Shown: in pieces, positions 1 through 6,412 of the stretch
How positions within the stretch are numbered: position 1 is the first letter of the stretch
How the letters are laid out: the number at the start of each line of letters is the position of its first letter
Origin: Porphyromonas sp.
Lineage (GTDB): Bacteria; Bacteroidota; Bacteroidia; Bacteroidales; Porphyromonadaceae
Direction: 5' to 3'
NCBI GenBank assembly: GCA_029983505.1
Contig: JASBZK010000047.1
Span: 1-11,837, forward strand
DNA: 11,837 bases
Program-made: the position numbers and the translations under genes
The notes under the pieces: generated by a model
Told to the model about the DNA's origin: nothing
The model's database searches: none
Seen by the model: only the letters and a program-made list of their open reading frames with translations

Positions 1-53
1 AGAGCGTCTGTCTTACAAACAGAGGGTCGTAGGTTCGAATCCTACAGGGTCCA
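1..53 (+). tRNA. tRNA-Val (anticodon UAC), 3' part; 5' end outside the window
   Basis: The window opens inside the D arm (GAGC at 2-5). A 5-bp anticodon stem follows (7-11 with 19-23) around the seven-base loop CTTACAA (12-18), which places anticodon TAC at 14-16 and so reads the valine codon GUA. The T arm has stem 29-33/41-45 and loop TTCGAAT (34-40). The 3' acceptor strand is 46-52 and the discriminator is A53. The CCA end is not encoded, because the next bases are CTT, so it would be added after transcription. The acceptor 5' strand and most of the D arm are missing only because of the window edge. A terminator follows 14 bases later, so this is the last gene of its transcript. Confidence 0.93.
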
Positions 54-66
54 CTTCCTAAGCGTA

Positions 67-108
67 AGAGCGAGCAGAAAAAGAGCTTCTGCCCGCTCTG
101 TTTTTTTT
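67..108 (+). terminator. Intrinsic terminator after tRNA-Val
   Basis: The arms 67-79 and 87-99 pair over 13 positions with a single A/C mismatch in the middle. The loop is 7 bases (80-86), and eight T residues follow at 101-108. This is a textbook rho-independent terminator for the rightward tRNA transcript. The flavodoxin gene converges from the other side and stops at 134. Read leftward, the same hairpin has only a weak U-run, so it may end that transcript less efficiently. Confidence 0.9.
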
Positions 109-133
109 GAGGAATTTGTATGCGCCAATGCGC

Positions 134-679
134 TTATACGGTGATTTCTCTAAGGTCGCTTACGATTTTGTCAAGGGCTTGGAAGTCTACGTGGTCTACC
201 CGACTACCGTACGACAAGACCAATGTCTGCATCGAGGGGGTGAGCTCTTCCCGGGGTTTCTTTTTGAGCTGATTGTAGACGAACCACATCATCAGCCGGT
301 GCTTGAGGCTGAGACCGGAGTGGGTGTAAGCGCCACTCAGGTGATAGATTTTCATTTTCTCAAAGAGCACAGGGTCTGACAGCTCCTCGAGATAGCTCCG
401 AATCTGCCTCACGTTCTCAGGGTCTGCAGGGTCGACAAGACCGACGCTGAGGACAAAGACCCTTTTTTTGAATAGTTTAGGCGCTTTTTTTAGAGTTTGC
501 CCCAGTCCCATAATTACTCCCGCATAAATGGCGCCGACATAAACTACGGTGTCGTAGGAGTCCGTGTCAGTGACTTTGCGATAGTCGAGAACCGGCGAAT
601 TGAGCCTATTGGCAAGTTCAGTGGCATACCGCCGGGCGGTGCCGTACTTGGAAGCGTAAACGATAAGAATTTGTGACAT
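134..679 (-). CDS. Flavodoxin-domain protein, HemG-like (flavodoxin_5 type)
   Basis: The 181-residue product has no signal peptide and is probably cytoplasmic. It opens with a flavodoxin beta-strand and FMN-phosphate loop (ILIVYASKYGTA, residues 4-15). The second flavin-binding segment is near VVYVGAIYAG (45-54), and a further hydrophobic core strand follows (RVFVLSVGL, 73-81). The segment GAYTHSGLSLKHRLMMWF (116-133) resembles the region of HemG-type proteins that sets them apart from electron-carrier flavodoxins. Length and layout match E. coli HemG, an FMN protoporphyrinogen oxidase. However, many anaerobes carry such proteins without a haem pathway, so the substrate is uncertain and no symbol is given. 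It is transcribed alone: the tRNA converges on its 3' end, and 169 bases plus a long hairpin separate its start from the upstream peptidase gene. The start is the first ATG, directly before the flavodoxin strand, and has no Shine-Dalgarno sequence. Confidence 0.85.
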   Translation of the reverse strand: MSQILIVYASKYGTARRYATELANRLNSPVLDYRKVTDTDSYDTVVYVGAIYAGVIMGLGQTLKKAPKLFKKRVFVLSVGLVDPADPENVRQIRSYLEELSDPVLFEKMKIYHLSGAYTHSGLSLKHRLMMWFVYNQLKKKPREELTPSMQTLVLSYGSRVDHVDFQALDKIVSDLREITV

Positions 680-775
680 TACTCATAGAGGTAAAGAAGT
701 AAAAGAAGAAACCGTGTAAGGAGGCGACCTCCTACGAGAAACCCGTCCAAAAGGAATCCGCATCTAAAGGTACAG

Positions 776-815
776 AGAGAGTGTGACAAACCCATTACGG
801 TTTGCCACACTCTCT
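776..815 (-). terminator. Long hairpin after the M3 peptidase gene, probable terminator
   Basis: A perfect 10-bp stem (776-785 with 806-815) continues inward past one A/C mismatch into CG and a 5-bp AAACC/GGTTT stem, closing on a short loop near 793-798. It begins 33 bases past the M3 peptidase stop codon. Read leftward, the stem is followed by CTGTACCTTTAG, which is not a good U-tract, so it is not a canonical intrinsic terminator. It may instead act as a 3'-end stabilising or processing hairpin, or terminate weakly. Confidence 0.55.
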
Positions 816-848
816 AAATATCGGTCTAATGGACTGCCTAAGCGGGGC

Positions 849-2981
849 TTAGAAACCGCGGGACTTGAGGAGTGCCACAGGATCGGGCTTCTCCATACCG
901 GAGAATGCAGCAAAGGCGGCGTTGAGATCCACGGTATTGCCTTTCGAGAGGACGTTATCGCGAAGCGACTGACCAACTTCGGGGTTAAGCGATCCCTTTT
1001 GATCGAAGACCAGACCGGCGTTTGCGGAGAGGACTTCGCTGAAGACATAGCTGTAGTACCCTGCCGCGTATCCGCCACCCCAGACGTGGTTGAAGTAGGA
1101 GGTGCGGTAGCGGGGCGGTATCTGCACCATATCGAGACCTGCCTTTTGGAGCGCTTCCGTCTCAAAGTTCCCGGCTTCTTCTGCCTTAATGGGATTGCCT
1201 GCAGGACGGAGGTGCCAGTAGAGGTCGAGATTGGTGGCCGCAAGGTTTTCGCCCAATGCGTAAGAGGGAAGGTAGGTCACCGAGTTAAGCATATTGACCT
1301 TAAGCTTCTCGGGCATAGGTTCGCCCGTTTCGAAGTGTTTGGCGTAGTGGTTAAAAACCTCGGGGACGGTCGCAAAGTATTCGTTGAACTGTGAGGGAAA
1401 CTCCACGAAGTCGCTCGGCACGGCAGTGCCGGAGAGTGCGGGGTACTTCACGTTGGAGAGCATACCGTGAAGCGAGTGTCCGAACTCATGGAACATGGTC
1501 GTTACGTCATCCCAAGAGCAGAACGAGGGCTTGCCTTCCGGCGACTTGGTAATGTTCAGAATGTTGTAGATGACCGGTTTCTGTCCCAGAAGCGTACTCT
1601 GATCCACAAATGAGCTCATCCAAGCGCCACCTCTCTTAGTGGGACGGCGGAAGGGGTCGAAGTAGAAGAGTGCGAGCTCGGATCCGTCTTTGTCCTTGAC
1701 GGTGAAGACCCGCATATCCTTGTGGTACGTGGGGAGGTCGAAGCGCTCTTCAAAGGTAAGACCGTAGACTCGACCGGCAGCGTAGAAGACGCCGTTTTGG
1801 AGGACGGAGTCGACTTGGAAGTAGGGTTTGACGTCCTCGTCAGAGAAGTTGAACTTCGCCTGCTTCATCTTCGCCGAGTAGTACATTACGTCCCAGGGCT
1901 GGAGCGTGAAGTCGGAGCCTTCGGTCTTTTTGGCAAAGTCTTCGATTTCCTTCATTTCGGCTTCGGCTTTTGGCTTATAGGCGTCGGCGATGTTTTGGAG
2001 GAAAGAGAGGAGGTTCTCCGGGGTCTTGGCCATATTGTCGCTGAGGGCGTAGGCTGCGTAGTTGGGGAAGCCGAGGATTTTGGCTTTTTGGGCGCGGAGC
2101 TCGGCGAGTTCGACCACGATGGGGTAGGTGTTGTACTTGCTGGTCTCGTCTGTGCGGTGGTAGGACGCCTTGAAGACGCGTTCCCGAAGGGCGCGGTTGT
2201 CGAGAGAGGCCAAGATGGGTTGCTGGGTCGTATTGATGAGGGTGATGGCGTAGGGCGCATCTACACCGGCGGCTTCGGCTTCGCTCTTGAGCTGGGCTTT
2301 GTCGGCGTCGGAGAGACCTGCGAGCTCGGCTTCGTCCTTTACGAGGATGAGGGAGTTGCGCACGGCTTCGGGGAGGGTGTTGCCGAACTGCTGTTCGAGG
2401 ACGGCGATGCGTGCGTTAATCTTCTCAAGCTCTTTCTTCTGGTCGTCGGGCAGTGCCGCACCACGACGGGAGAAAGACTTGTAGATCTCTTCGAGCACCT
2501 TTTTGTCCTCGCCTTGGAGGGAGGCGTACTCGTTGTCGTAGACGGCCTTGATCTTATTGAAGAAGTCCTGGTTGAAGGCCACTTCGTCGTGCCAAGCCGA
2601 GAGAAGCGGCATCATCTCTGCCTCGATGTCTTCGATCTCCTTGGTGGCATCCGCGCCGGCTACGGCAAAGAACGCAGCCGTGGCACGGGAGAGTAGGGCG
2701 CCGCTCTTCTGGTAAGCGACGATGACGTTATCAAACGTGGGCGCCTCGGCGTTATCGACGATGGCTTTGATCTCGGCGCGCTGGGCTTCGATGCCCGCTT
2801 TGACTGCGGGGAGGTAGTCGGAGATCTTGATTTTGGAGAAATCCGGGGTGCCGAAGGGTAGCGTGCTTGCTTCGGCAAAGTAATTGCCTTCGAGCGAAGT
2901 GGTCTCTGCCTTCTTGTCGCACCCTGCGATGAACATAGTCATACCGGCAAGGGATGTGAGAAAGATGTGCTTTAGGGTCAT
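849..2981 (-). CDS. M3-family zinc peptidase (peptidyl-dipeptidase Dcp-like), predicted lipoprotein
   Basis: The 710-residue metallopeptidase belongs to the thimet oligopeptidase/Dcp family. The zinc site is complete: HEFGH at 498-502 (ligands His498 and His502, catalytic Glu499), with the third ligand in FVEFPSQ as Glu527, 25 residues after His502 as in Dcp. The C-terminal substrate-binding segment, PPRYRTSYFNHVWGGGYAAG, is also typical. Family members trim short peptides; Dcp types remove C-terminal dipeptides. The N-terminus carries a lipoprotein signal: a Lys-containing start, a hydrophobic core at about 6-19, and lipobox IAGC with Cys21. The enzyme is therefore probably anchored in the envelope, unlike cytoplasmic E. 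coli Dcp. Length without the leader is normal for the family. It has its own promoter upstream and a hairpin downstream. The start ATG is fixed by the signal peptide. Whether it acts as a dipeptidyl carboxypeptidase or an oligopeptidase cannot be decided here. Confidence 0.95.
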   Translation of the reverse strand: MTLKHIFLTSLAGMTMFIAGCDKKAETTSLEGNYFAEASTLPFGTPDFSKIKISDYLPAVKAGIEAQRAEIKAIVDNAEAPTFDNVIVAYQKSGALLSRATAAFFAVAGADATKEIEDIEAEMMPLLSAWHDEVAFNQDFFNKIKAVYDNEYASLQGEDKKVLEEIYKSFSRRGAALPDDQKKELEKINARIAVLEQQFGNTLPEAVRNSLILVKDEAELAGLSDADKAQLKSEAEAAGVDAPYAITLINTTQQPILASLDNRALRERVFKASYHRTDETSKYNTYPIVVELAELRAQKAKILGFPNYAAYALSDNMAKTPENLLSFLQNIADAYKPKAEAEMKEIEDFAKKTEGSDFTLQPWDVMYYSAKMKQAKFNFSDEDVKPYFQVDSVLQNGVFYAAGRVYGLTFEERFDLPTYHKDMRVFTVKDKDGSELALFYFDPFRRPTKRGGAWMSSFVDQSTLLGQKPVIYNILNITKSPEGKPSFCSWDDVTTMFHEFGHSLHGMLSNVKYPALSGTAVPSDFVEFPSQFNEYFATVPEVFNHYAKHFETGEPMPEKLKVNMLNSVTYLPSYALGENLAATNLDLYWHLRPAGNPIKAEEAGNFETEALQKAGLDMVQIPPRYRTSYFNHVWGGGYAAGYYSYVFSEVLSANAGLVFDQKGSLNPEVGQSLRDNVLSKGNTVDLNAAFAAFSGMEKPDPVALLKSRGF

Positions 2982-3030
2982 AAGTAAATCACTGTAATCC
3001 TAATGGTTCTGATAAAATAGTCTTAGAGTA

Positions 3031-3038
3031 CAAAGATA
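3031..3038 (-). promoter_or_regulatory. Bacteroidetes-type -7 box for the M3 peptidase gene
   Basis: Read leftward this is TATCTTTG, a perfect match to the Bacteroides -7 consensus TAnnTTTG. It lies 49 bases before the ATG at 2981, which would give a leader of roughly 40 bases. The matching -33 TTTG is not clear; only a T-rich stretch lies at about the right distance. The box lies beyond the M16 terminator, which supports separate transcription of the M3 gene. Confidence 0.6.
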
Positions 3039-3091
3039 GTGAAATAATCAGACAGTTTTGCTAAAAACGCTCCCCGTCTCTCAAAAAATGA

Positions 3092-3177
3092 GGTACAGAC
3101 CAAAGAGATCGCCTCGGTACGTGCGAAAAAAAGATTTCGGTCTGTACGGCGAGGAAACGCCATACAGACCGAAATTC
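3092..3177. repeat. Intergenic repeat element, copy A (GTAC-rich)
   Basis: This stretch contains the 10-mer GGTACAGACC at 3092-3101, its inverted form GGTCTGTAC at 3139-3147, and a third near-copy TACAGACC at 3163-3170. CGCCTCGGTACGT lies at 3110-3122, joined to GTGCG and seven A residues (3121-3132). The same modules recur at 6218-6306. Aligning 3092-3125 with 6261-6294 gives 26 of 34 identical bases by hand count. No coding sequence is apparent. The left part of the element is unexplained, while the right part forms the M16 terminator hairpin. Confidence 0.7.
3126..3176 (-). terminator. Intrinsic terminator of the M16 peptidase gene
   Basis: Read leftward, the arms 3163-3174 and 3135-3146 form a perfect 12-bp stem (TTTCGGTCTGTA with its complement). 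The stem continues past one mismatch into GGC/GCC, and the loop is 8 bases (3151-3158). Directly after it, the transcript has seven U residues (A3126-A3132 on the given strand). The hairpin starts about 30 bases past the M16 stop codon. It is a strong rho-independent terminator built from the local repeat modules. Confidence 0.88.
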
Positions 3178-3204
3178 AGAGGGTTCTTTGACCTCAGAGA
3201 AGGA

Positions 3205-6039
3205 TTACTTCTTGGCCACGCCGGAAGCGATCATCTCCGAGTAGCGACCTTCGGTGAGGTACTTATTCACGAGGTTCTTGACGTCGTCCGGCGTAATGCT
3301 GTGGAGCGTGTCGAGGTAGACTTCGTGGTTGTTTTCGTTGTACATCACCTTGTCGGAGAGCAGTCCCATCCAGTAGTCGTTGGAGGTCTGGCGCTCGGTG
3401 AAGGACTTCTCGCGGTTCAGTATCGCTTTCTTGAAGTACTCTTCGTTGACCCCGTTTTTGACGACTTCGGAGAGTTCTTTCTTCACGATGTCATTGAGGC
3501 GGACGGCCGACTCGGGGTTCGTCTGGAAGAAGATGAGCAAAGAGGCTTCGCCTGCGGGATAGCGGTTCACGCCACCTTGGACGGAGACACCGTAGGTGCC
3601 GCCTTCGTTTTCGCGGATGGATACGAGGTAGGTCTGGTTGAGTACGTCACTGAGGATGCCGGCGATGAGCTGGTTCTTGAGGTTGTATTCCCAGTCGATG
3701 ACGTAGGAGTCCACCACGGTGGCGATGGGGTTATCCATCGGTACGTCGAAGTGGGAGGTACGACCCTTTGCGGCGCGACGGATTGCCTTGGAGTAGTCGG
3801 CCTTATCGGAGCCTTCCACGTTGGAAAGCGCGCCGAGGTAGCGGGCTACGAGGGGCTTGACGCTGTCGATGTTGAAGTCGCCGGAGAGGATGAAGGTGAA
3901 GTCGCCTGCGTCCGCGAAGCGGGAGCGATATACGTCGAGGACGTGCTTGTAGTCGATGCTTTCGATATCTTCTTTGGTGAGAGCCTTGGCACGGAGCTCA
4001 CCCGGGTAGAAGAGTGCGGGGACAGAGTCTTTGAGGACGGTGTTCATCGGATCCGCTTTGCTTGCTTCGAGAGAGGCAAGCTCGTTCTTTTGGGCGGTAT
4101 CGAAGAGGCTTTGGTCTTCGCGGATGTTGGTGAGGTCGAGGTAAGCGAGCTGGAGCATCGTCTCGATGTCCTTCGTGGTGGAGCCGCCCGATACTTCGTC
4201 ACGGAACTCGGCGATACCCGTGCTGGCGCTCGCCGTGCGTCCCGTAAGTGCCTTGCTGAGGTCGATGGGTGAGAATTTGCCCACACCGCCCACGCCGGCG
4301 AACTCGAGCGCGCGGAGCGTCACAGGGTCCTTGGCGAAGTCGAAAGTAGAGCGTCCGCCTTCCTTGTAGCCGTAGAGGGACACTTTGTTTTTGTCGTAAG
4401 TGAGCGGCTGGAGGTACACTTTGATGCCGTTGGAGAGCTCGATGAGGGTGGAGCCGTAGGGCTGGTCGGGCGTTTCTTTCGCGATGATGCCGGAGAGGGG
4501 CATTTCATCAATGAGCTTGGTGTCCACGACCTTCTCTTCGTAGGGTTTCACTTCCTGCTCGAGAGCCGTGTTGTACTCGGTGAGGAGCTGCTTTTCATCC
4601 GGGTAGGAGAGTCCTTCCTTCTCGGGCGCCATAAGGGTGACGGTGAGGTTCTTGTTGCCTTTTACCATCTCCTGAAGCGTGCCGTTGATGGCATCCACGG
4701 GGATTTGGGGTGCAAGGGCGTGGATGAACTGATGCTCTACTTCGATGCCGGGGATGTAGCCTCCCTGTGTGAAGTAGTTCGCATACTCCATGGCGTAAGC
4801 TTTGGAGGTGCGGGAGTCCTTGGACTGGAGCATATTGTCGAAAGAAGTCAGGTAGTCGGTACGGGCGCGGTCGTATTCGCCGGGCGTGAAACCGTATTCG
4901 ACAGCCTGCTTGAAGAGCTTCACGGCTGCGTCGAGACCCTGTTTGTAGCCGCCTTCTTTGGTCGTCACATCAAGGCTGAGGGCATCTTCGGTGATGGCGA
5001 CGAGATAGGACCCGTAGGAGAGGCTTGCTTCGAGGAAAGGCGCGTCGGGTTTGAGGGCTTCTTCGGCAAAGCGCTGGTTCATCATCGTGGTGATCATCGC
5101 GGTCATATACTGCTGTACCATCGCCATCGGGGTCGCCTTCTCCTCACGCGTGAGGGCGTCGGAGGAGTACATCACGGAGAGGCTCGTACCCACGATTTCG
5201 GGGTTGGTCTCCACGATGGAGATGGGTGCGGTGTGGTCCGGCACGTCGACATAGACGCGTTCGGGAGCACCTTCGGGTACCTTGAAGCCTCCGAAGAGTT
5301 CCTTAATCTTAGCCTCGATGCGGTCTACGTCGATGTCACCCACGACGATGATGCCTTGGAGGTCGGGACGGTACCAGGTGTGGTAGTAGTCGCGGATCGT
5401 CTCGGGCTTAAAGTTCATAACCACGTCCATAGAGCCTATGGGCATACGCTTGCCGTACTGATGACCCGGGGGGAAGGCTTTGAGGAAAAGGTCGTTATAG
5501 GCGCGCATCATACCGTTGTCGCGCGAGCGCCACTCTTCGTGGATCACGCCGCGTTCTTTGTCTATTTCTTCATCTTCGAGCGAAATGGCGCTGGACCAAT
5601 CGGAGAGGATGAGGAGGCAGGAGTCGACGAAAGACTGACGCGAAGTGGGGGCATCCATGATCTGGTACAGGGTCTCGTCGAAAGAGGTGTAGGCGTTCAG
5701 GTTAGAGCCGAACTTGACGCCGTTCTTCTCGAGGAAGTCGATGAGATTTTTGCCCTTGAAGTGCTCTGTGCCGTTGAAGGCCAAGTGCTCGAGGAAGTGC
5801 GCCAATCCTGCCTGGTGGTCCTGCTCCTGCATAGAGCCGACTTTCTGGGCGATGTAAAACTGGGCACGCTTCTCCGGACGCTCATTGTGCCGGATGATGT
5901 ACGTGAGACCGTTGTCGAGCTTGCCCATACGGACAGCCGGATCTATGGGGAACGGTGTCGACAGCATATCCTGCTGCGCAGACACGCCCAAGACGGTCAT
6001 CATAGACAGGGCCAAGCCCGCTAAGATTTTAGTTCTCAT
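3205..6039 (-). CDS. Secreted M16-family zinc peptidase (insulinase/pitrilysin type)
   Basis: The 944-residue protein starts with a Sec signal peptide: basic MRTK, a hydrophobic core at 5-19, and likely cleavage after VSA at residue 21. It should therefore act in the periplasm or beyond. The inverted zinc motif HFLEH is at 81-85 (His81, Glu84, His85). The third ligand, Glu162 in KERGVIHEE, lies 77 residues after His85, exactly the pitrilysin spacing, so the N-terminal half looks catalytically competent. The size fits two tandem M16 halves. The second half starts near the segment LIELSNGIKVYLQPL and has no HxxEH, as expected for the non-catalytic half that closes the cleft. Such enzymes degrade peptides that fit inside the chamber; the actual substrate is unknown. 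No type IX secretion tail was recognised at the C-terminus. The gene has its own candidate promoter and a strong terminator, so it looks monocistronic. Confidence 0.95.
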   Translation of the reverse strand: MRTKILAGLALSMMTVLGVSAQQDMLSTPFPIDPAVRMGKLDNGLTYIIRHNERPEKRAQFYIAQKVGSMQEQDHQAGLAHFLEHLAFNGTEHFKGKNLIDFLEKNGVKFGSNLNAYTSFDETLYQIMDAPTSRQSFVDSCLLILSDWSSAISLEDEEIDKERGVIHEEWRSRDNGMMRAYNDLFLKAFPPGHQYGKRMPIGSMDVVMNFKPETIRDYYHTWYRPDLQGIIVVGDIDVDRIEAKIKELFGGFKVPEGAPERVYVDVPDHTAPISIVETNPEIVGTSLSVMYSSDALTREEKATPMAMVQQYMTAMITTMMNQRFAEEALKPDAPFLEASLSYGSYLVAITEDALSLDVTTKEGGYKQGLDAAVKLFKQAVEYGFTPGEYDRARTDYLTSFDNMLQSKDSRTSKAYAMEYANYFTQGGYIPGIEVEHQFIHALAPQIPVDAINGTLQEMVKGNKNLTVTLMAPEKEGLSYPDEKQLLTEYNTALEQEVKPYEEKVVDTKLIDEMPLSGIIAKETPDQPYGSTLIELSNGIKVYLQPLTYDKNKVSLYGYKEGGRSTFDFAKDPVTLRALEFAGVGGVGKFSPIDLSKALTGRTASASTGIAEFRDEVSGGSTTKDIETMLQLAYLDLTNIREDQSLFDTAQKNELASLEASKADPMNTVLKDSVPALFYPGELRAKALTKEDIESIDYKHVLDVYRSRFADAGDFTFILSGDFNIDSVKPLVARYLGALSNVEGSDKADYSKAIRRAAKGRTSHFDVPMDNPIATVVDSYVIDWEYNLKNQLIAGILSDVLNQTYLVSIRENEGGTYGVSVQGGVNRYPAGEASLLIFFQTNPESAVRLNDIVKKELSEVVKNGVNEEYFKKAILNREKSFTERQTSNDYWMGLLSDKVMYNENNHEVYLDTLHSITPDDVKNLVNKYLTEGRYSEMIASGVAKK

Positions 6040-6153
6040 AAAGGTGGGTAATATGTATTTGTTTGAAAATTAGTATCTCTTTATCCGTTAAACCAACCGG
6101 AAACGCACCGGCTCGTCATGGTCTGTAACGCCAAGTACTTCCATTTGACCCTT

Positions 6154-6161
6154 CAAATTTA
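6154..6161 (-). promoter_or_regulatory. Candidate promoter -7 box for the M16 peptidase gene
   Basis: Read leftward this is TAAATTTG, matching TAnnTTTG. A TTG (6183-6185 on the given strand) lies 21 bases further upstream as a possible -33 element. Transcription would start near 6147, giving a leader of about 108 bases before the ATG at 6039. The A/T-rich setting makes a chance match possible. Confidence 0.5.
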
Positions 6162-6217
6162 GCCAAATTTTGCCGCAACACACAATATTCTCTCCCGAAA
6201 CTTCCTCCGAGCGAGAT

Positions 6218-6306
6218 ACGTACCGGGGCGTTCGGCTCGGTACGGGTCTTTTCCCCACTTGGTACAGACCGAAGTCTCCGCCTTGGTACGTACCTTTTTT
6301 CGCACC
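6218..6306. repeat. Intergenic repeat element, copy B (GTAC-rich)
   Basis: This element in the divergent intergenic region shares modules with 3092-3177: GGTACAGACCGAAG from 6261, CGCCTTGGTACGT at 6279-6291, and TTTTTTCGCAC at 6295-6305. An inverted version of the second module, ACGTACCGGGGCG, is at 6218-6230. A 9-bp hairpin (6219-6227 with 6236-6244, one GU pair) precedes these. The perfect palindrome GGTACGTACC (6285-6294) runs straight into six T residues, so it could act as a weak terminator on the given strand, although no rightward gene lies upstream to need one. The element falls between the two divergent promoters. No gene is seen in it. Confidence 0.65.
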
Positions 6307-6308
6307 TC

Positions 6309-6338
6309 TTTTGTGCGTGCAAAAAATGGGTATGTTTG
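6309..6338 (+). promoter_or_regulatory. Bacteroidetes-type promoter for proline dehydrogenase
   Basis: TATGTTTG at 6331-6338 matches the -7 consensus TAnnTTTG. TTTTG at 6309-6313 supplies a -33 element, with a 17-base gap. Transcription would start near 6345, about 68 bases before the ATG at 6413. No operator or riboswitch-like fold was recognised in the leader. Confidence 0.65.
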
Positions 6339-6412
6339 TCTCGTGGGGTAGGGAATGAGTGACTGCCCGGTGCCCCCTTATTCTATATAACAACTAAAAA
6401 ACCGCACAAATT

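Noticed and set aside
765..772. TACCTTTA (leftward) as promoter of the flavodoxin gene
   Set aside because: It misses the final G of TAnnTTTG, and the nearest TTTG is only 14 bases upstream inside the hairpin arm, so it is too weak to call.
1722..2696. 324-codon open frame opposite the M3 peptidase
   Set aside because: It is a shadow frame with repetitive Gly/Val/Leu/Phe composition. The M3 frame on the other strand carries all family motifs.
3058..4272. 404-codon open frame on the given strand opposite the M16 gene
   Set aside because: It lies antisense to a gene with a full zinc motif and signal peptide. Its translation is low-complexity Val/Gly/Glu-rich, as expected from the codon bias of the opposite strand, and no domain is recognisable.
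4705..6024. 439-codon open frame opposite the N-terminal half of the M16 gene
   Set aside because: This is an antisense shadow of the conserved HxxEH domain, with skewed composition and no recognised motif.
6088..6393. 101-codon leftward open frame in the divergent intergenic region
   Set aside because: It spans the repeat element and both promoter candidates, has no recognisable domain, and would overlap the promoter of proline dehydrogenase.
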